NCBI RefSeq assembly: GCF_002266425.1
Contig: NZ_NPMN01000014.1
Span: forward strand, 47,300-111,299
From: Tissierella sp. P1
Lineage (GTDB): Bacteria; Bacillota; Clostridia; Tissierellales; Tissierellaceae
Direction: 5' to 3'
Length of the DNA stretch: 64,000 bases
The notes under the pieces are model-generated. The model was not told the origin of the DNA. It searched no databases and saw nothing but the letters and a program-made list of their open reading frames with translations. Of the stretch, positions 28,744 to 37,065 are shown piece by piece (position 1 is the stretch's first letter; the number at the start of each line of letters is the position of its first letter). A program made the translations under genes and the position numbers.

Positions 28744-29301
28744 ATGAAAAACTTTCAAAGAAAAGACCTAATGTTTTCATTATGTGGTTTGAATTGCGAA
28801 CTTTGTACTATGAAATTGGATAATTACTGCCCTGGTTGTGGTGGAGGTGCAGGTAATCAGGGTTGTGCTATTGCCAGGTGTAGTTTACAGCACGGAAACA
28901 TTGAATACTGTTATCTTTGCAATGAATATCCCTGTGAAAAATACAAAGGCATAGATGAATTTGACTCTTTTATTACCCACCGCAATCAGCTTAAAGATAT
29001 GAAAAAAGCGCAGAAGATAGGTACAGAGCAATATAATTCTGAATTAATAGAAAAAGCTGAGATACTAAAACATTTGCTCGCAAACTATAACGATGGACGT
29101 CGAAAAAGCTTTTTTGGTATAGCTGTAAACCTTTTAGATTTGCATGATCTGAAAAACATTATAGAACAAATCAATTCCAAGACTGCATATGAAAACTTAA
29201 CGCTAAAAGAAAAAGCAAATGTTGCAGTAACAATTTTTCAAACTGTTGCAGAACAGAAAAATATTGTCTTAAAGCTTAATAAAAAGCATGCAAAGAAGTA
29301 A
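28744..29301 (+). CDS. DUF3795 cysteine-rich protein
   Basis: A 185-residue protein of the DUF3795 type. The first 65 residues hold many cysteines (CGLNCELC, CPGCGGGAGNQGC, ARC, CYLCNEYPC), suggesting zinc or iron-sulfur binding. The C-terminal two-thirds is helical and charged. Function unknown. It has a strong AAGGAGGAT site before ATG 28744 and stands alone, ending at a terminator. It opens the accessory region. Confidence 0.8.
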   Translation: MKNFQRKDLMFSLCGLNCELCTMKLDNYCPGCGGGAGNQGCAIARCSLQHGNIEYCYLCNEYPCEKYKGIDEFDSFITHRNQLKDMKKAQKIGTEQYNSELIEKAEILKHLLANYNDGRRKSFFGIAVNLLDLHDLKNIIEQINSKTAYENLTLKEKANVAVTIFQTVAEQKNIVLKLNKKHAKK

Positions 29302-29343
29302 TATATTTCAGTGACAAATAAGACGCAAATTTGATTAATGATT

Positions 29344-29394
29344 AAATAGGCTAAGCCTTAGGTTTCTTAAGATCTATAGACTTAGCCTATTTTT
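29344..29394 (+). terminator. Rho-independent terminator
   Basis: AAATAGGCTAAG (29344-29355) pairs with CTTAGCCTATTT (29381-29392), followed by T. It ends the DUF3795 gene. Confidence 0.85.
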
Positions 29395-29532
29395 GAACAC
29401 AAGGGGACGGTTCTTGTGTGTTAATTTTTGTATTATCAAAATTGCCCTTTTGATTTATCTGGAAAAGAATTAATATGTAGTTTCACTATTGACTTGATTC
29501 AAATGACACAAGAGAACCGTCCCCTTGTGTCC
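29395..29532. repeat. Inverted-repeat element with GGGGACGGTTC ends
   Basis: ACACAAGGGGACGGTTCTTGTGT at 29397-29419 and an inverted copy (ACACAAGAGAACCGTCCCC then TTGTGT) at 29506-29530 flank about 85 bases. ACACAAG/CTTGTGT ends make each arm a small palindrome too. Repeats with this GGGGACGGTTC core are common in Clostridia and resemble REP/MITE sequences mobilised by Y1 (RAYT) transposases. No transposase gene is nearby. Confidence 0.7.
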
Positions 29533-29553
29533 AAGTAAGTATTATTTATTATA

Positions 29554-29584
29554 TTGACTTTACCCTTAGGGTAAGGTGTAAGAT
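29554..29584 (+). promoter_or_regulatory. MerR-type promoter with 19-bp spacer
   Basis: TTGACT (29554-29559), a 19-bp spacer and TAAGAT (29579-29584). The spacer holds the palindrome TTACCCTTAGGGTAA. A 19-bp spacer with a central dyad is the hallmark of promoters activated by MerR proteins, so the adjacent MerR gene is probably autoregulated. Confidence 0.75.
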
Positions 29585-29624
29585 AAAGGTAAGTGTATGG
29601 GATATGCTGAAAGGAGGATAATCT

Positions 29625-30458
29625 ATGTTATCTATTGGAGAGTTTTCAAATATATGTAAAGTGTCTACAAAGACGCTTCGCTATTATGCTGAAATAGGGT
29701 TAATTCTACCTGTTGAAATCAACCCTGAAAATGGCTATAGATATTATTCTGTTGAACAATTAGAAACGATGTTATTTATTAACCACCTAAAATCATATAA
29801 TTTTTCTTTAGAGGAAATTAAAACAATCCTCAAATCAGAAGAATTGTTGGACGAGAAACTTTACTTAGCACTTATCAAAAAGAAAAAAGAAATTGAGAAA
29901 CAAGTACAGGAACTTAAAAAAACTTTAGACCAATTAAATAATGATATATCAAATTTGAAACAAGGCAAATCAATTATGTCATATCTGGAAAGTATTGATG
30001 TTCAACTTGTAGAAGTACCAAATATGTATCTTCTATCCTTCCGAAAAATGGTTCATGAATACGAATTTGCTGAAGAATATGGTAATTGCTTTAGTAAATT
30101 ATTTAAGAAAATTCAAGACGACAAATTAACTATACTTGCTCCACCAATGGTACTTTTTCACAGTGCAGAATTTAGTCCATTTGGTTTAGATACTGAATTT
30201 GCTATTCCGGTAAAAGAGTATGTTACAGGTACAAGAGATTTTTACCCAGGACTATGCTTAAAAACAGTTCTGTATGGCTCTTATTCTAATCTATCTTCTG
30301 TATACACTAAACAACGAGAATGGGCAGAAAAAGAAGGATATGAATGTAACAACGCCCTTTATGAAGTATATGTAACTGATCCCACTCAAGTTTCAAAAGA
30401 AAGTGAGCTTATAACTGAAATTTATTATCCTGTTAAAAAGAAAGCGTCAAATATTTAG
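29625..30458 (+). CDS. MerR-family transcriptional regulator with effector-binding domain
   Basis: A 277-residue regulator. The N-terminal winged helix (MLSIGEFSNICKVSTKTLRYYAEIGLL-like, residues 1-70) is MerR DNA-binding. A long coiled coil (about 75-115) mediates dimerisation. The C-terminal 160 residues resemble a GyrI/BmrR-type ligand-binding domain, so it probably senses a small molecule. AAGGAGGAT precedes ATG 29625. It sits behind a MerR-type promoter and is followed by a broken serine hydrolase gene that it may once have controlled. Confidence 0.9.
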   Translation: MLSIGEFSNICKVSTKTLRYYAEIGLILPVEINPENGYRYYSVEQLETMLFINHLKSYNFSLEEIKTILKSEELLDEKLYLALIKKKKEIEKQVQELKKTLDQLNNDISNLKQGKSIMSYLESIDVQLVEVPNMYLLSFRKMVHEYEFAEEYGNCFSKLFKKIQDDKLTILAPPMVLFHSAEFSPFGLDTEFAIPVKEYVTGTRDFYPGLCLKTVLYGSYSNLSSVYTKQREWAEKEGYECNNALYEVYVTDPTQVSKESELITEIYYPVKKKASNI

Positions 30459-30533
30459 ACCAAGAAGCCAAGACCACTCAATTTTCACAATATGAACTAA
30501 GAAAAGACGATAAATGGTAAAGGAGAAATTTGT

Positions 30534-31513
30534 ATGAATCAGGAAAGAATGACAGAGCTGGAAAAGAAAATAAACAATGATTATAGTAGCATTGCAGGTA
30601 TGGTTGTACTAAAAGACGGTAAAACACTATATGAAAATTACTTTAATGAATGCACTGCTACTAGCCGAATCCATGTTTATTCAGTAACAAAAAGTATTAT
30701 TTCCATATTGATCGGGATTGCCATGGACAAAGGTACATCAAAAGTATCAACCAGAAAGTATTGGATTTTTTCCCAGATTACATAGTTAAAAGAAGAGAAA
30801 AAACAATACAGAATGTTACACTTATGAATTTGCTGACAATGACAGCTCCGTATAAATATAAGTTTGCACCTTACATAAAGTATTTCACGAGTGATGACTG
30901 GGTAAAGTTTACGCTTGATTTATTAGGAGGTAGGGGGCAGATAGGGAAATTTAGATACACTCCCCTCATAGGGCCAGATATTTTGTCGGGCATTCTTGTA
31001 AAAGCAACCGGACAATCTGTGTTTGATTTCGCAACAGAAAATTTATTCTCGCCATTGGGAATTACTGTTGAGGGTAATGTGATTTTTCGTAGTAAAGAGG
31101 AACAGCTGGCATTTAATAAAGCTAAAAATATCAGCGGCTGGGTTTCTGACTCAACTGGAGTAAATACAGGAGGATGGGGTCTTACTCTCTCTCCTACGGA
31201 TATGGCAAAAATAGGTCAATTATGCTTAGATGGCGGAATGTGGAATGGAAAAGAAATTGTATCTACAAGATGGATAGACGAGAGTACAAAGGAACATAGC
31301 CTATGGGAAAAACTCAATCTGCCATATGGATATTTGTGGTGGGTTGGTAATGATGGAGAGCATGGCTATGCAGCTATGGGAGATGGAGGAAATATTATTT
31401 ATGTCAATACAAAGAAAAAAATGGTAATTGCTATTGCCTCTCTTTTTATGCCAAAGGTCAAGGATAGAATAGAACTTATTAAAGAGTATATTGAACCAAT
31501 ATTTGAGGATTGA
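30534..31513 (+). pseudogene. Beta-lactamase-fold serine hydrolase, frameshifted
   Basis: A class C beta-lactamase-like serine hydrolase (penicillin-binding type). The catalytic SxxK is SVTKS at about residue 51. The frame breaks near 30731-30734: adding one base in AAAGGTAC restores the expected reading into INQKVLDFFPDY, which continues unbroken to 31513. The remaining part keeps GWGLTLSPTDMAKIGQLCLDGG and the C-terminal MGDGGNIIYV strand with the HGYAAMGDGG motif. One missing base is the only defect, so this could be a recent pseudogene or a sequencing error. It has no signal peptide and follows the MerR gene by 75 bases. Confidence 0.8.
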
Positions 31514-31694
31514 GAATAGTGAATCAATAAATAATTCTGGACTGGTGCTGATGGCTTGTAAAAGGAAATGTGTTGTATCAAAAAATAGCCGAAGATTAGT
31601 AGTCTTTCAGGATTAAATAAATACAGAAATGTAGTATGTTAGAATTAGTTTAGCATAGTTTGTTTTATTGATATCTAAAAAGGTGGGAGTTAAT

Positions 31695-32429
31695 ATGATA
31701 AGTAAAAAAGCAAATATTAAAGCTATTTTATTTGATTCAGGTCGTGTTTTAAATCAGCCAAGAACAGGACATTGGTTTATTTCACCCAGATTTTTTGAGT
31801 ATGTGGACAATAAAAAATACAATGCTATAAATAATAAAAAAATAAAAAGTGCATTTAATAAAGCAGGGAAGTATATTAATGCACGAAATCTAATTCAAAC
31901 GAAAGAGGATGAGTATACACATTTTAAATAATATTATGAGATTTTTTCTGATAACCTTCCTGAACTAGAATTAAAGGAAAAACAAATAAATTGTTTAGCA
32001 GCGGACTTAGTTTACAATATGGATAAGTATATATTTTATGATGATGCATTAATGATAATTCCAGAGCTAAAGATGAAATATAAGTTAGCAATAGTTTCAG
32101 ATGCATGGCCATCTTTAAAAGATGTATATGAAAGTAAAGGTTTATATAGTTATTTTGATTCATTTGTAATTTCTTCAGTTTTAGGAACAACAAAGCCAAA
32201 TAAAGAAATGTATTTAAAAGCGATAGAGGAACTTATGATTTTACCAGAAGAAGCAGTATTTATAGATGATAACCTTATTAATTGCAGAGGCACTATGAAA
32301 CTTGGAATTAATGGAGTATTGCTATGTAGAAATAACTTACAATATTTAACACAGAAATTGTTAAGTATAGAAAAAGATTATGTAGTAATTAAAGATCTTA
32401 AAAATTTAAAATACTATTTAACCCCCTAA
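31695..32429 (+). pseudogene. HAD-family hydrolase with an in-frame stop
   Basis: A HAD-type phosphatase-like gene of about 244 codons. Motif I is AILFDSGRVLN, with Gly at the second acidic position, motif II lies in LAIVSDAW, the Lys is in TTKPNKEMY and motif IV is AVFIDDN. A TAA at 31929-31931 interrupts the frame after HFK; the frame then continues in register with YYEIFSDNL, so a single nonsense change is the only defect. TAA cannot encode selenocysteine. ATG 31695 has a GGTGGGAG site. It lies in a stretch with several other broken genes. Confidence 0.8.
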
Positions 32430-32559
32430 TCATCTTGAATAATCTTACACGATTATAGTAAGATATAATCAATAGGAGGTACTGCTCCCCTATGACATCT
32501 TTATTATCGGCTTAGGGCATACAGAGGTTGTGACAATGATAACGAAATAAGCAGATATA

Positions 32560-32598
32560 CTACTTATGTCAAGAATCTCCAAGAGCATAAGTAGAAAT
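32560..32598 (+). repeat. Dispersed hairpin motif, copy B
   Basis: CTACTTATG (32560-32568) pairs perfectly with CATAAGTAG (32586-32594) around the loop TCAAGAATCTCCAAGAG. The loop matches copy A at 28514 while the stem sequence differs, which suggests selection for structure. Confidence 0.5.
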
Positions 32599-32628
32599 CA
32601 ATCAAAAATCAAATAGACTTATTATAAA

Positions 32629-32672
32629 ATTAACCTAGCTTTGAGAATATCTTCTTTATAGCTGGGTTTTTT
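32629..32672 (+). terminator. Terminator at the end of the HAD and LysR genes
   Basis: AACCTAGCT pairs with AGCTGGGTT (one G-T pair) and is followed by TTTTTT on the plus strand. It overlaps the last codons of the convergent LysR gene. Confidence 0.65.
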
Positions 32673-33540
32673 CATGAACTAAGAGATTTCTAGCATATTT
32701 AACAAATTTTTTGACAGCAGGAGGTGACATCTTTAATGATGGAATAGCGATTCCAAGTGTAATTTGTTGGGGAGGGTCAAGTGGAAGCTTTACCACATCA
32801 CACTGCCATCTTTTTGTAATCAATTCATTCATGATACTCATGCCCATTCCCTGTTCAATCATTGCTAATGCAGCAAAATTTTCTAAAGTAGAAAAGGAAA
32901 TGTTTGGAGTTAAATTGTTTTTTCTGAGTAGTTCTGCAACATCATCATCTCGTCCAAGGGCTGGCATAATAAATCGCTCATATTGACAGTTTTGAAGCGG
33001 ATATACTAATTTCTTTGCAAGGGGGTGACTTTTTGGCAAAATTGCCAGCATAGGATCTTCTGCAAGAGGTATCCAATCATAAGGCATCGGATCCTTATAA
33101 GTAAAAAAAGCAATATCCGTTCTCTTATCAGAAAGCCAGCTTTCTACCTCTTGACGTATACCTTCCATGAGTCGTATTTCTATTTGAGGATAAATTTCTT
33201 GAAAACCTTTTATGACAGATGGTAACCAATGGGTCGCAATACTTGAATAAGCTCCAATAGTAATATTACCAATAGCTAATCCTTTAATTTCTGCGCTAAT
33301 TTGATTAAGTTTTTCTTCTTGTATTAATATTTCTCTCAAAATAGGTATAATTTTTAAAGCATTGTCTGTGGGTTTTACGCCCTTATTACTCCTTGTAAGC
33401 AAAGGAAATCCCATATCCTTTTCAAATGAACTTATTAACTGACTTACTCCTGATGTGGTATATCCTAATACTGATGCTGCTTTAGAAAGACTACCAAGTT
33501 CTACTGATTTTAGAAAAACTTTACATTTAGTGATATCCAT
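32656..33540 (-). CDS. LysR-family transcriptional regulator
   Basis: A 294-residue LysR regulator. The N-terminal helix-turn-helix (MDITKCKVFLKSVELGSLSK, residues 1-60) is followed by a linker helix and a periplasmic-binding-fold effector domain (about 90-290) with IGAYSSIATHWLP at its start. It is transcribed divergently from the B3/4-domain gene, with a 15-bp palindrome TTAAGTAATACTTAA between, the usual LysR arrangement. A decayed second copy of its N-terminus and of its operator lies at 34.8-35.1 kb before the EamA gene, so it probably controls both branches of this locus, including the selenoprotein gene. Confidence 0.92.
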   Translation of the reverse strand: MDITKCKVFLKSVELGSLSKAASVLGYTTSGVSQLISSFEKDMGFPLLTRSNKGVKPTDNALKIIPILREILIQEEKLNQISAEIKGLAIGNITIGAYSSIATHWLPSVIKGFQEIYPQIEIRLMEGIRQEVESWLSDKRTDIAFFTYKDPMPYDWIPLAEDPMLAILPKSHPLAKKLVYPLQNCQYERFIMPALGRDDDVAELLRKNNLTPNISFSTLENFAALAMIEQGMGMSIMNELITKRWQCDVVKLPLDPPQQITLGIAIPSLKMSPPAVKKFVKYARNLLVHEKTQL

Positions 33541-33558
33541 AGAATCTCCTTTCTATAT

Positions 33559-33573
33559 TTAAGTAATACTTAA
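33559..33573. promoter_or_regulatory. LysR operator, copy 1
   Basis: TTAAGTAATACTTAA, a perfect 15-bp palindrome around a central base, fitting the T-N11-A pattern of LysR sites. Further ACTTAA and TTTACTTAA half-sites follow within 35 bp. It lies between the LysR gene and the B3/4 gene. Confidence 0.65.
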
Positions 33574-33690
33574 AGCATACTTAAATAAATGTAAATTTAC
33601 TTAATATAAAAAAGATTATATAATATTATCAATAATATAACAAGATATTATTATAAATTAGGATAGAAGTAAGAAAGAGGATGATATAAA

Positions 33691-34347
33691 ATGAAAATTT
33701 CTATTTCAGATGAGGTGTATTCGCTTTCGCCAAGAACGGCACTAGGTGTTTTATCTTATAGGGCAATGGTTGAATCAAGTAGTCAAGAATTTCTTGAATT
33801 ATTTGAAATTACAGTAGCTACATTATCTCGAGAATATTCAATAGAGGAAATCGCAAAAAATCCCCACATTATTTCAACACGTCAGGCATATAAAGCTCTG
33901 GGTAAATCTCCCCAAGAATACCGTAATGCTGCTGAAGCTATGCTTCGCCGTATAGTTAAAGGAAAAGGGTTATACCATATTAATAATATTGTAGATGTAA
34001 ACAACCTTATCTCAATTACTTCTGGATATTCCATTGGATCATACGATACAAAGCAACTCAAAGGAGATATAGAACTTAGACGTGCAGAAAATGGTTCTCA
34101 TTATGCTGGTATAGGAAAAGATAATGTAAATATTGAATACTTTCCTACTCTATATGATGCGTTAGGCGCTTTTGGAAATCCTAGTAGTGATAACCGTAGA
34201 GCTATGATACAACTAGGAGAACGAGATATAATTACAGTTATCTATTCCTTTGATGGTGCTGATGAGCTCGACTATTGGATGGAAAAACTTTCATCATATC
34301 TGACAAATTATTGTGGAGTAATTAAGGTGGAAAAGCTAATTATTTAA
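33691..34347 (+). CDS. B3/4 tRNA-binding-domain protein
   Basis: A 218-residue stand-alone B3/4 domain, related to the editing domain of phenylalanyl-tRNA synthetase beta subunit. Diagnostic stretches are SPRTALGVLSYRAM, RQAYKALGKSPQEYRNAAEAM, the GLYHINNIVDVNNLISI block and FPTLYDALGAFGNPSSDNRRA. Such free-standing proteins may edit mischarged tRNA or bind amino acids. It is divergent from LysR across a shared operator. In this gene neighbourhood it occupies the position that EamA and the QueG-like gene hold in the second unit, suggesting a link with amino-acid handling (inference). AGAGGAT precedes ATG 33691. Confidence 0.88.
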   Translation: MKISISDEVYSLSPRTALGVLSYRAMVESSSQEFLELFEITVATLSREYSIEEIAKNPHIISTRQAYKALGKSPQEYRNAAEAMLRRIVKGKGLYHINNIVDVNNLISITSGYSIGSYDTKQLKGDIELRRAENGSHYAGIGKDNVNIEYFPTLYDALGAFGNPSSDNRRAMIQLGERDIITVIYSFDGADELDYWMEKLSSYLTNYCGVIKVEKLII

Positions 34348-34404
34348 ATCAAAAGCATCAGTAAAACAATTAGATTATCTTTACTTACTTTAAAAGAACG
34401 GTAA

Positions 34405-34590
34405 AATGGATGATAAGAAACATCTATGTTCATTAATCAAAAAAATGAAGGCTTATTTGTAGAGCGAAGGAACCCTGATTCATTACGTCCAGCATAAACC
34501 CAAAATTCTGATGCACTTGCTTTAGTAATTTAGATCTATCATAAGTCGATGAGGAGCATATTGTTTTGTTTGTAAAAGGTATCTAGTATT
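34405..34590 (+). pseudogene. Relic of the selenoprotein gene 5' end
   Basis: ATGGATGATAAGAAACATCT at 34405 nearly repeats the first codons of the intact selenoprotein gene at 37066 (MDDKKHLCSLIKK against MDDKKHLGSLIKR). TTTGTAGAGC shortly after matches TTTGCAGAGC there. A short NSDALA-like stretch near 34505 may match the intact gene near codon 515, but this is weak. The rest is scrambled and full of stops. It marks a duplicated, mostly deleted copy. Confidence 0.7.
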
Positions 34591-34782
34591 TTGGAACAAT
34601 ATGGTGTAAGTAGTGGCACTAAAGCATATATGTTGCAATTTTATCCTCAGATAAAGAGAAAAATAATTGACAGTTGGAAAAGATTGTTTCGTCATCATGA
34701 AAACATAAAACAAGGAAACCTCGAAGATGTAAGAAGTGTGCAGGTAGGATTATGGTAATTAAAGAAAGAATGGATTGTGTAA
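34591..34782 (+). pseudogene. Relic of a DUF3841 gene (hybrid of two copies)
   Basis: 64 codons of a DUF3841 C-terminus with an internal TAA in the final LW-LKKEWIV region. Its first part (LEQYGVSSGTKAYMLQFYPQ) matches DUF3841 copy 1 at 39.6 kb, and its second part (RLFRHHENIKQGNLEDVRS) matches copy 2 at 40.2 kb, nearly base for base. It therefore looks like the product of a deletion between two tandem copies. Confidence 0.85.
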
Positions 34783-34841
34783 GCTTTATTTAATTAAAAT
34801 AGCTATAACAAAGATTAAACATCATAGTGTTAGATAATTTA

Positions 34842-35039
34842 TTAGATTGGGTTTGTAACGGCAGTTTTCGCAATAATTGAAGCTGCCATTTTTTTAGGAA
34901 TATGATATATACGGACACTGCTTTCTAGATTTTGAAGAACCGAAAATTTTAACATATTCTTAGAATCCACGGTAGCGGAAAAAATACCAAGTTCCACTGA
35001 TTTAAAAACTTTGAATTTAGTTATATACATAAGTCCCAT
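34842..35039 (-). pseudogene. Relic of LysR N-terminus
   Basis: MYITKFKVFKSVELGIFSA reads like a degenerate form of the intact LysR N-terminus (MDITKCKVFLKSVELGSLSK) with small deletions; the remainder has lost similarity. It has the same divergent position relative to a conserved operator as the intact gene does, here upstream of EamA. Confidence 0.75.
34858..34898 (+). terminator. Duplicated terminator downstream of the relic
   Basis: ACGGCAGTTTTCG and AGCTGCCATTTTTTT form a hairpin whose sequence resembles the terminator after DUF3841 copy 2 at 40407-40443. It supports duplication of the whole unit to its end. Confidence 0.7.
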
Positions 35040-35048
35040 TTTTTATAT

Positions 35049-35063
35049 TCAAGTAATACTTAA
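35049..35063. promoter_or_regulatory. LysR operator, copy 2
   Basis: TCAAGTAATACTTAA differs by one base from copy 1 at 33559. The flanking GTAAATTTACTTAATATAA is also shared. It lies between the LysR relic and the EamA gene, so the surviving LysR may act here in trans. Confidence 0.6.
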
Positions 35064-35210
35064 TATAAACTTAAGAAAGTGTAAATTTACTTAATATAAC
35101 AAGTATTATATAACACTATATATCGTTTCTTATATACTGGTATCAAATAATGTATGATAGGACAGCATTGAATCAGCTGAGATTCAATATGGCAAAGGAT
35201 GTGTTTAATT

Positions 35211-36131
35211 GTGAGTAATAAATCAATGGGTATTATATCTTCAATGTTATCTGCAATAATTTATGGATTCACCCCTATCTTAGCAAGAGCTGCCTTTGAT
35301 GGAGGAGCTAATGGAATAACAGCTACTTTTTTCAGAGGACTGCTTTCAATACCTATTCTGTTCATTATATTGAAATATAAAAAAATCTCATTAAGTATAA
35401 GTAAGGATTGGAAAGAGATTTTTGTTGCAGGAGTATTTGGGATTTCTCTTACATCTCTTTCTCTGTATATGTCCTATAGCTATATATCAGTGAGTGTAGC
35501 TACTACACTACACTTTACATATCCGATTTTAGTTTCTGCTGCATGTGCAATCTTGTTTAAGGAGAAAATGAATCTTTGGAAAATTAGTGCCTTGATTTTA
35601 TGTAGTATTGGAATCTTCATGTTTATGGATCATATCTCATCATTTGGCATGAAGGGTATGGCTCTGGCTCTTTTATCTGGTGTAACCTATTCTCTCTACA
35701 TGATTTGCATAGATAAAGCACAGCTAAAGCATATTCACTATTTCAAGCTGACACTTTATCTCAATTTACTTATGGCGGTGGTATCTGGCTTATTCGGACT
35801 ATATACAGGAAACTTGAACTTTTCTCTCACGCCTAAGGCTTGGATTTTATGCGCATTTGTATCCTTTTTTACATCCCTTGGAGCATTGCCTCTATTACAA
35901 CAGGGTATTAAGTTAACAGGAGTTTCAACAGCAGCTATACTTTCTACCTTAGAGCCTATAACCAGTATTATCTTAGGTATACTTATTTTGAAAGAAACCG
36001 TATCACCGTTGAAATTATTTGGTTGTAGCCTAATAATTATCAGTATTCTGCTGATTGCAAAGGGAGAAGGAAAACAAGATTATTCAGATGGATTTCTGAC
36101 TGAGAAAGAGGATATAGATATAGAGACATAA
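35211..36131 (+). CDS. EamA-family (DMT) transporter
   Basis: A 306-residue inner-membrane protein with ten hydrophobic segments in two EamA repeats (about residues 5-135 and 145-285). GFTPILARAAFDGG and later GVSTAAILSTLEPITSIILG are typical of drug/metabolite superfamily members, many of which move amino acids or other small metabolites. I favour GTG 35211 as the start (AAGGA at eleven bases); ATG 35199 overlaps that site and ATG 35226 is a further option. It is followed by the QueG-like and selenoprotein genes on the same strand. A role in substrate uptake or product export for the reductase is inference. Confidence 0.88.
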   Translation: MSNKSMGIISSMLSAIIYGFTPILARAAFDGGANGITATFFRGLLSIPILFIILKYKKISLSISKDWKEIFVAGVFGISLTSLSLYMSYSYISVSVATTLHFTYPILVSAACAILFKEKMNLWKISALILCSIGIFMFMDHISSFGMKGMALALLSGVTYSLYMICIDKAQLKHIHYFKLTLYLNLLMAVVSGLFGLYTGNLNFSLTPKAWILCAFVSFFTSLGALPLLQQGIKLTGVSTAAILSTLEPITSIILGILILKETVSPLKLFGCSLIIISILLIAKGEGKQDYSDGFLTEKEDIDIET

Positions 36132-36189
36132 TACTTATATGAATTGAATTGTGAAAAAATATCAATATTATATGGGAGATGAAAAATGT

Positions 36190-36951
36190 ATGAATGGAAT
36201 AATGGAGAGGAAGGTTGAGAAGATTATATCTGATAAGGTAAATGAACTTAATCGACCAGATTTGTATAGACAACCATTGGTTTCTTTTTCCTCAGCTGAT
36301 GATGAAAGATATGATGAGTTGAAAAAAATTATAGGAGAGTGGCACTTAACCCCGTTTGAATTTTTATCAGATGCTAAAAGTGTCATTAGCTATTTTATAC
36401 CTTTTACTAAAGATGTAACAGCAGAACCTAAAAAAATGAAGGATGGCTCGCCTTTGTGGGGTGAGGCATATCAAGAAATCAATAGGCATTTTAATGTGAT
36501 TAATGAAGCTGTATCTGATTATTTGACGGATCTAGGCTACTCAGCGATAGGAATAAAACCAACTCATACGTATGATCCTAAGAATCTGAAATCCATGTGG
36601 TCTCATAGAAGTGCGGCGGTTATAGCAGGGTTAGGGGATTTTGGTGCAAATAGATTGATAATAACAGAAAAAGGCTCCAGTGGTCGATTTTGTACTGTAA
36701 TAACATCTGCTGTTTTAAAGACTGATAAAGTCCCTGTGGAAAACAAATGCTTATATATAAAAAATGGAACTTGTGGATTATGCTTTAAAATATGTCCCGT
36801 AAAGGCACTATCTGCAGAAACGATGGATAAATTTGCATGTCAAGATGAATTGAACAAGAATGAAAGACTGCTGAAAGAAACAACAAAGCTTGAGAGTGCA
36901 GATACTTGTGGTAAATGCATCAGTATATGTCCATTTGCATATATAGAGTAG
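36190..36951 (+). CDS. QueG-like double [4Fe-4S] protein (intact copy)
   Basis: A 253-residue protein of the COG1600 group (epoxyqueuosine reductase-like), shorter than real QueG (about 380). The N-terminal part has SAKSVISYFIPF-like and WSHRSAAVIAGLGDFGANRLIIT sequence, the core of the group. Two ferredoxin-type cysteine motifs follow: CGLCFKICPVKAL and CGKCISICPFAYIE, with an extra Cys in FACQDE. Catalytic cobalamin residues of QueG cannot be confirmed. I start at ATG 36190, after GGGAGATG; a GTG at 36151 is upstream. It lies 114 bases before the selenoprotein gene and could carry electrons to it (inference). Confidence 0.82.
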   Translation: MNGIMERKVEKIISDKVNELNRPDLYRQPLVSFSSADDERYDELKKIIGEWHLTPFEFLSDAKSVISYFIPFTKDVTAEPKKMKDGSPLWGEAYQEINRHFNVINEAVSDYLTDLGYSAIGIKPTHTYDPKNLKSMWSHRSAAVIAGLGDFGANRLIITEKGSSGRFCTVITSAVLKTDKVPVENKCLYIKNGTCGLCFKICPVKALSAETMDKFACQDELNKNERLLKETTKLESADTCGKCISICPFAYIE

Positions 36952-37065
36952 TGAAAGAAACTATATTCTGCCTTATAGTTAAAGGAATCTGAGGTAATAA
37001 AGGCGGAAAAATGGATTGTTTTCATGTTCTCTATGATTATATTCAATAGAAAAGGAGTGTTTAAA

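Noticed and set aside
30761..31513. Independent hydrolase gene starting at 30761
   Set aside because: It lacks the catalytic SxxK part and a ribosome site; the missing part lies in the overlapping frame just upstream, so it is one frameshifted gene.
31929..31931. Recoded stop in the HAD gene
   Set aside because: The codon is TAA, not UGA or UAG, so neither selenocysteine nor pyrrolysine can explain it. Treated as a nonsense mutation.
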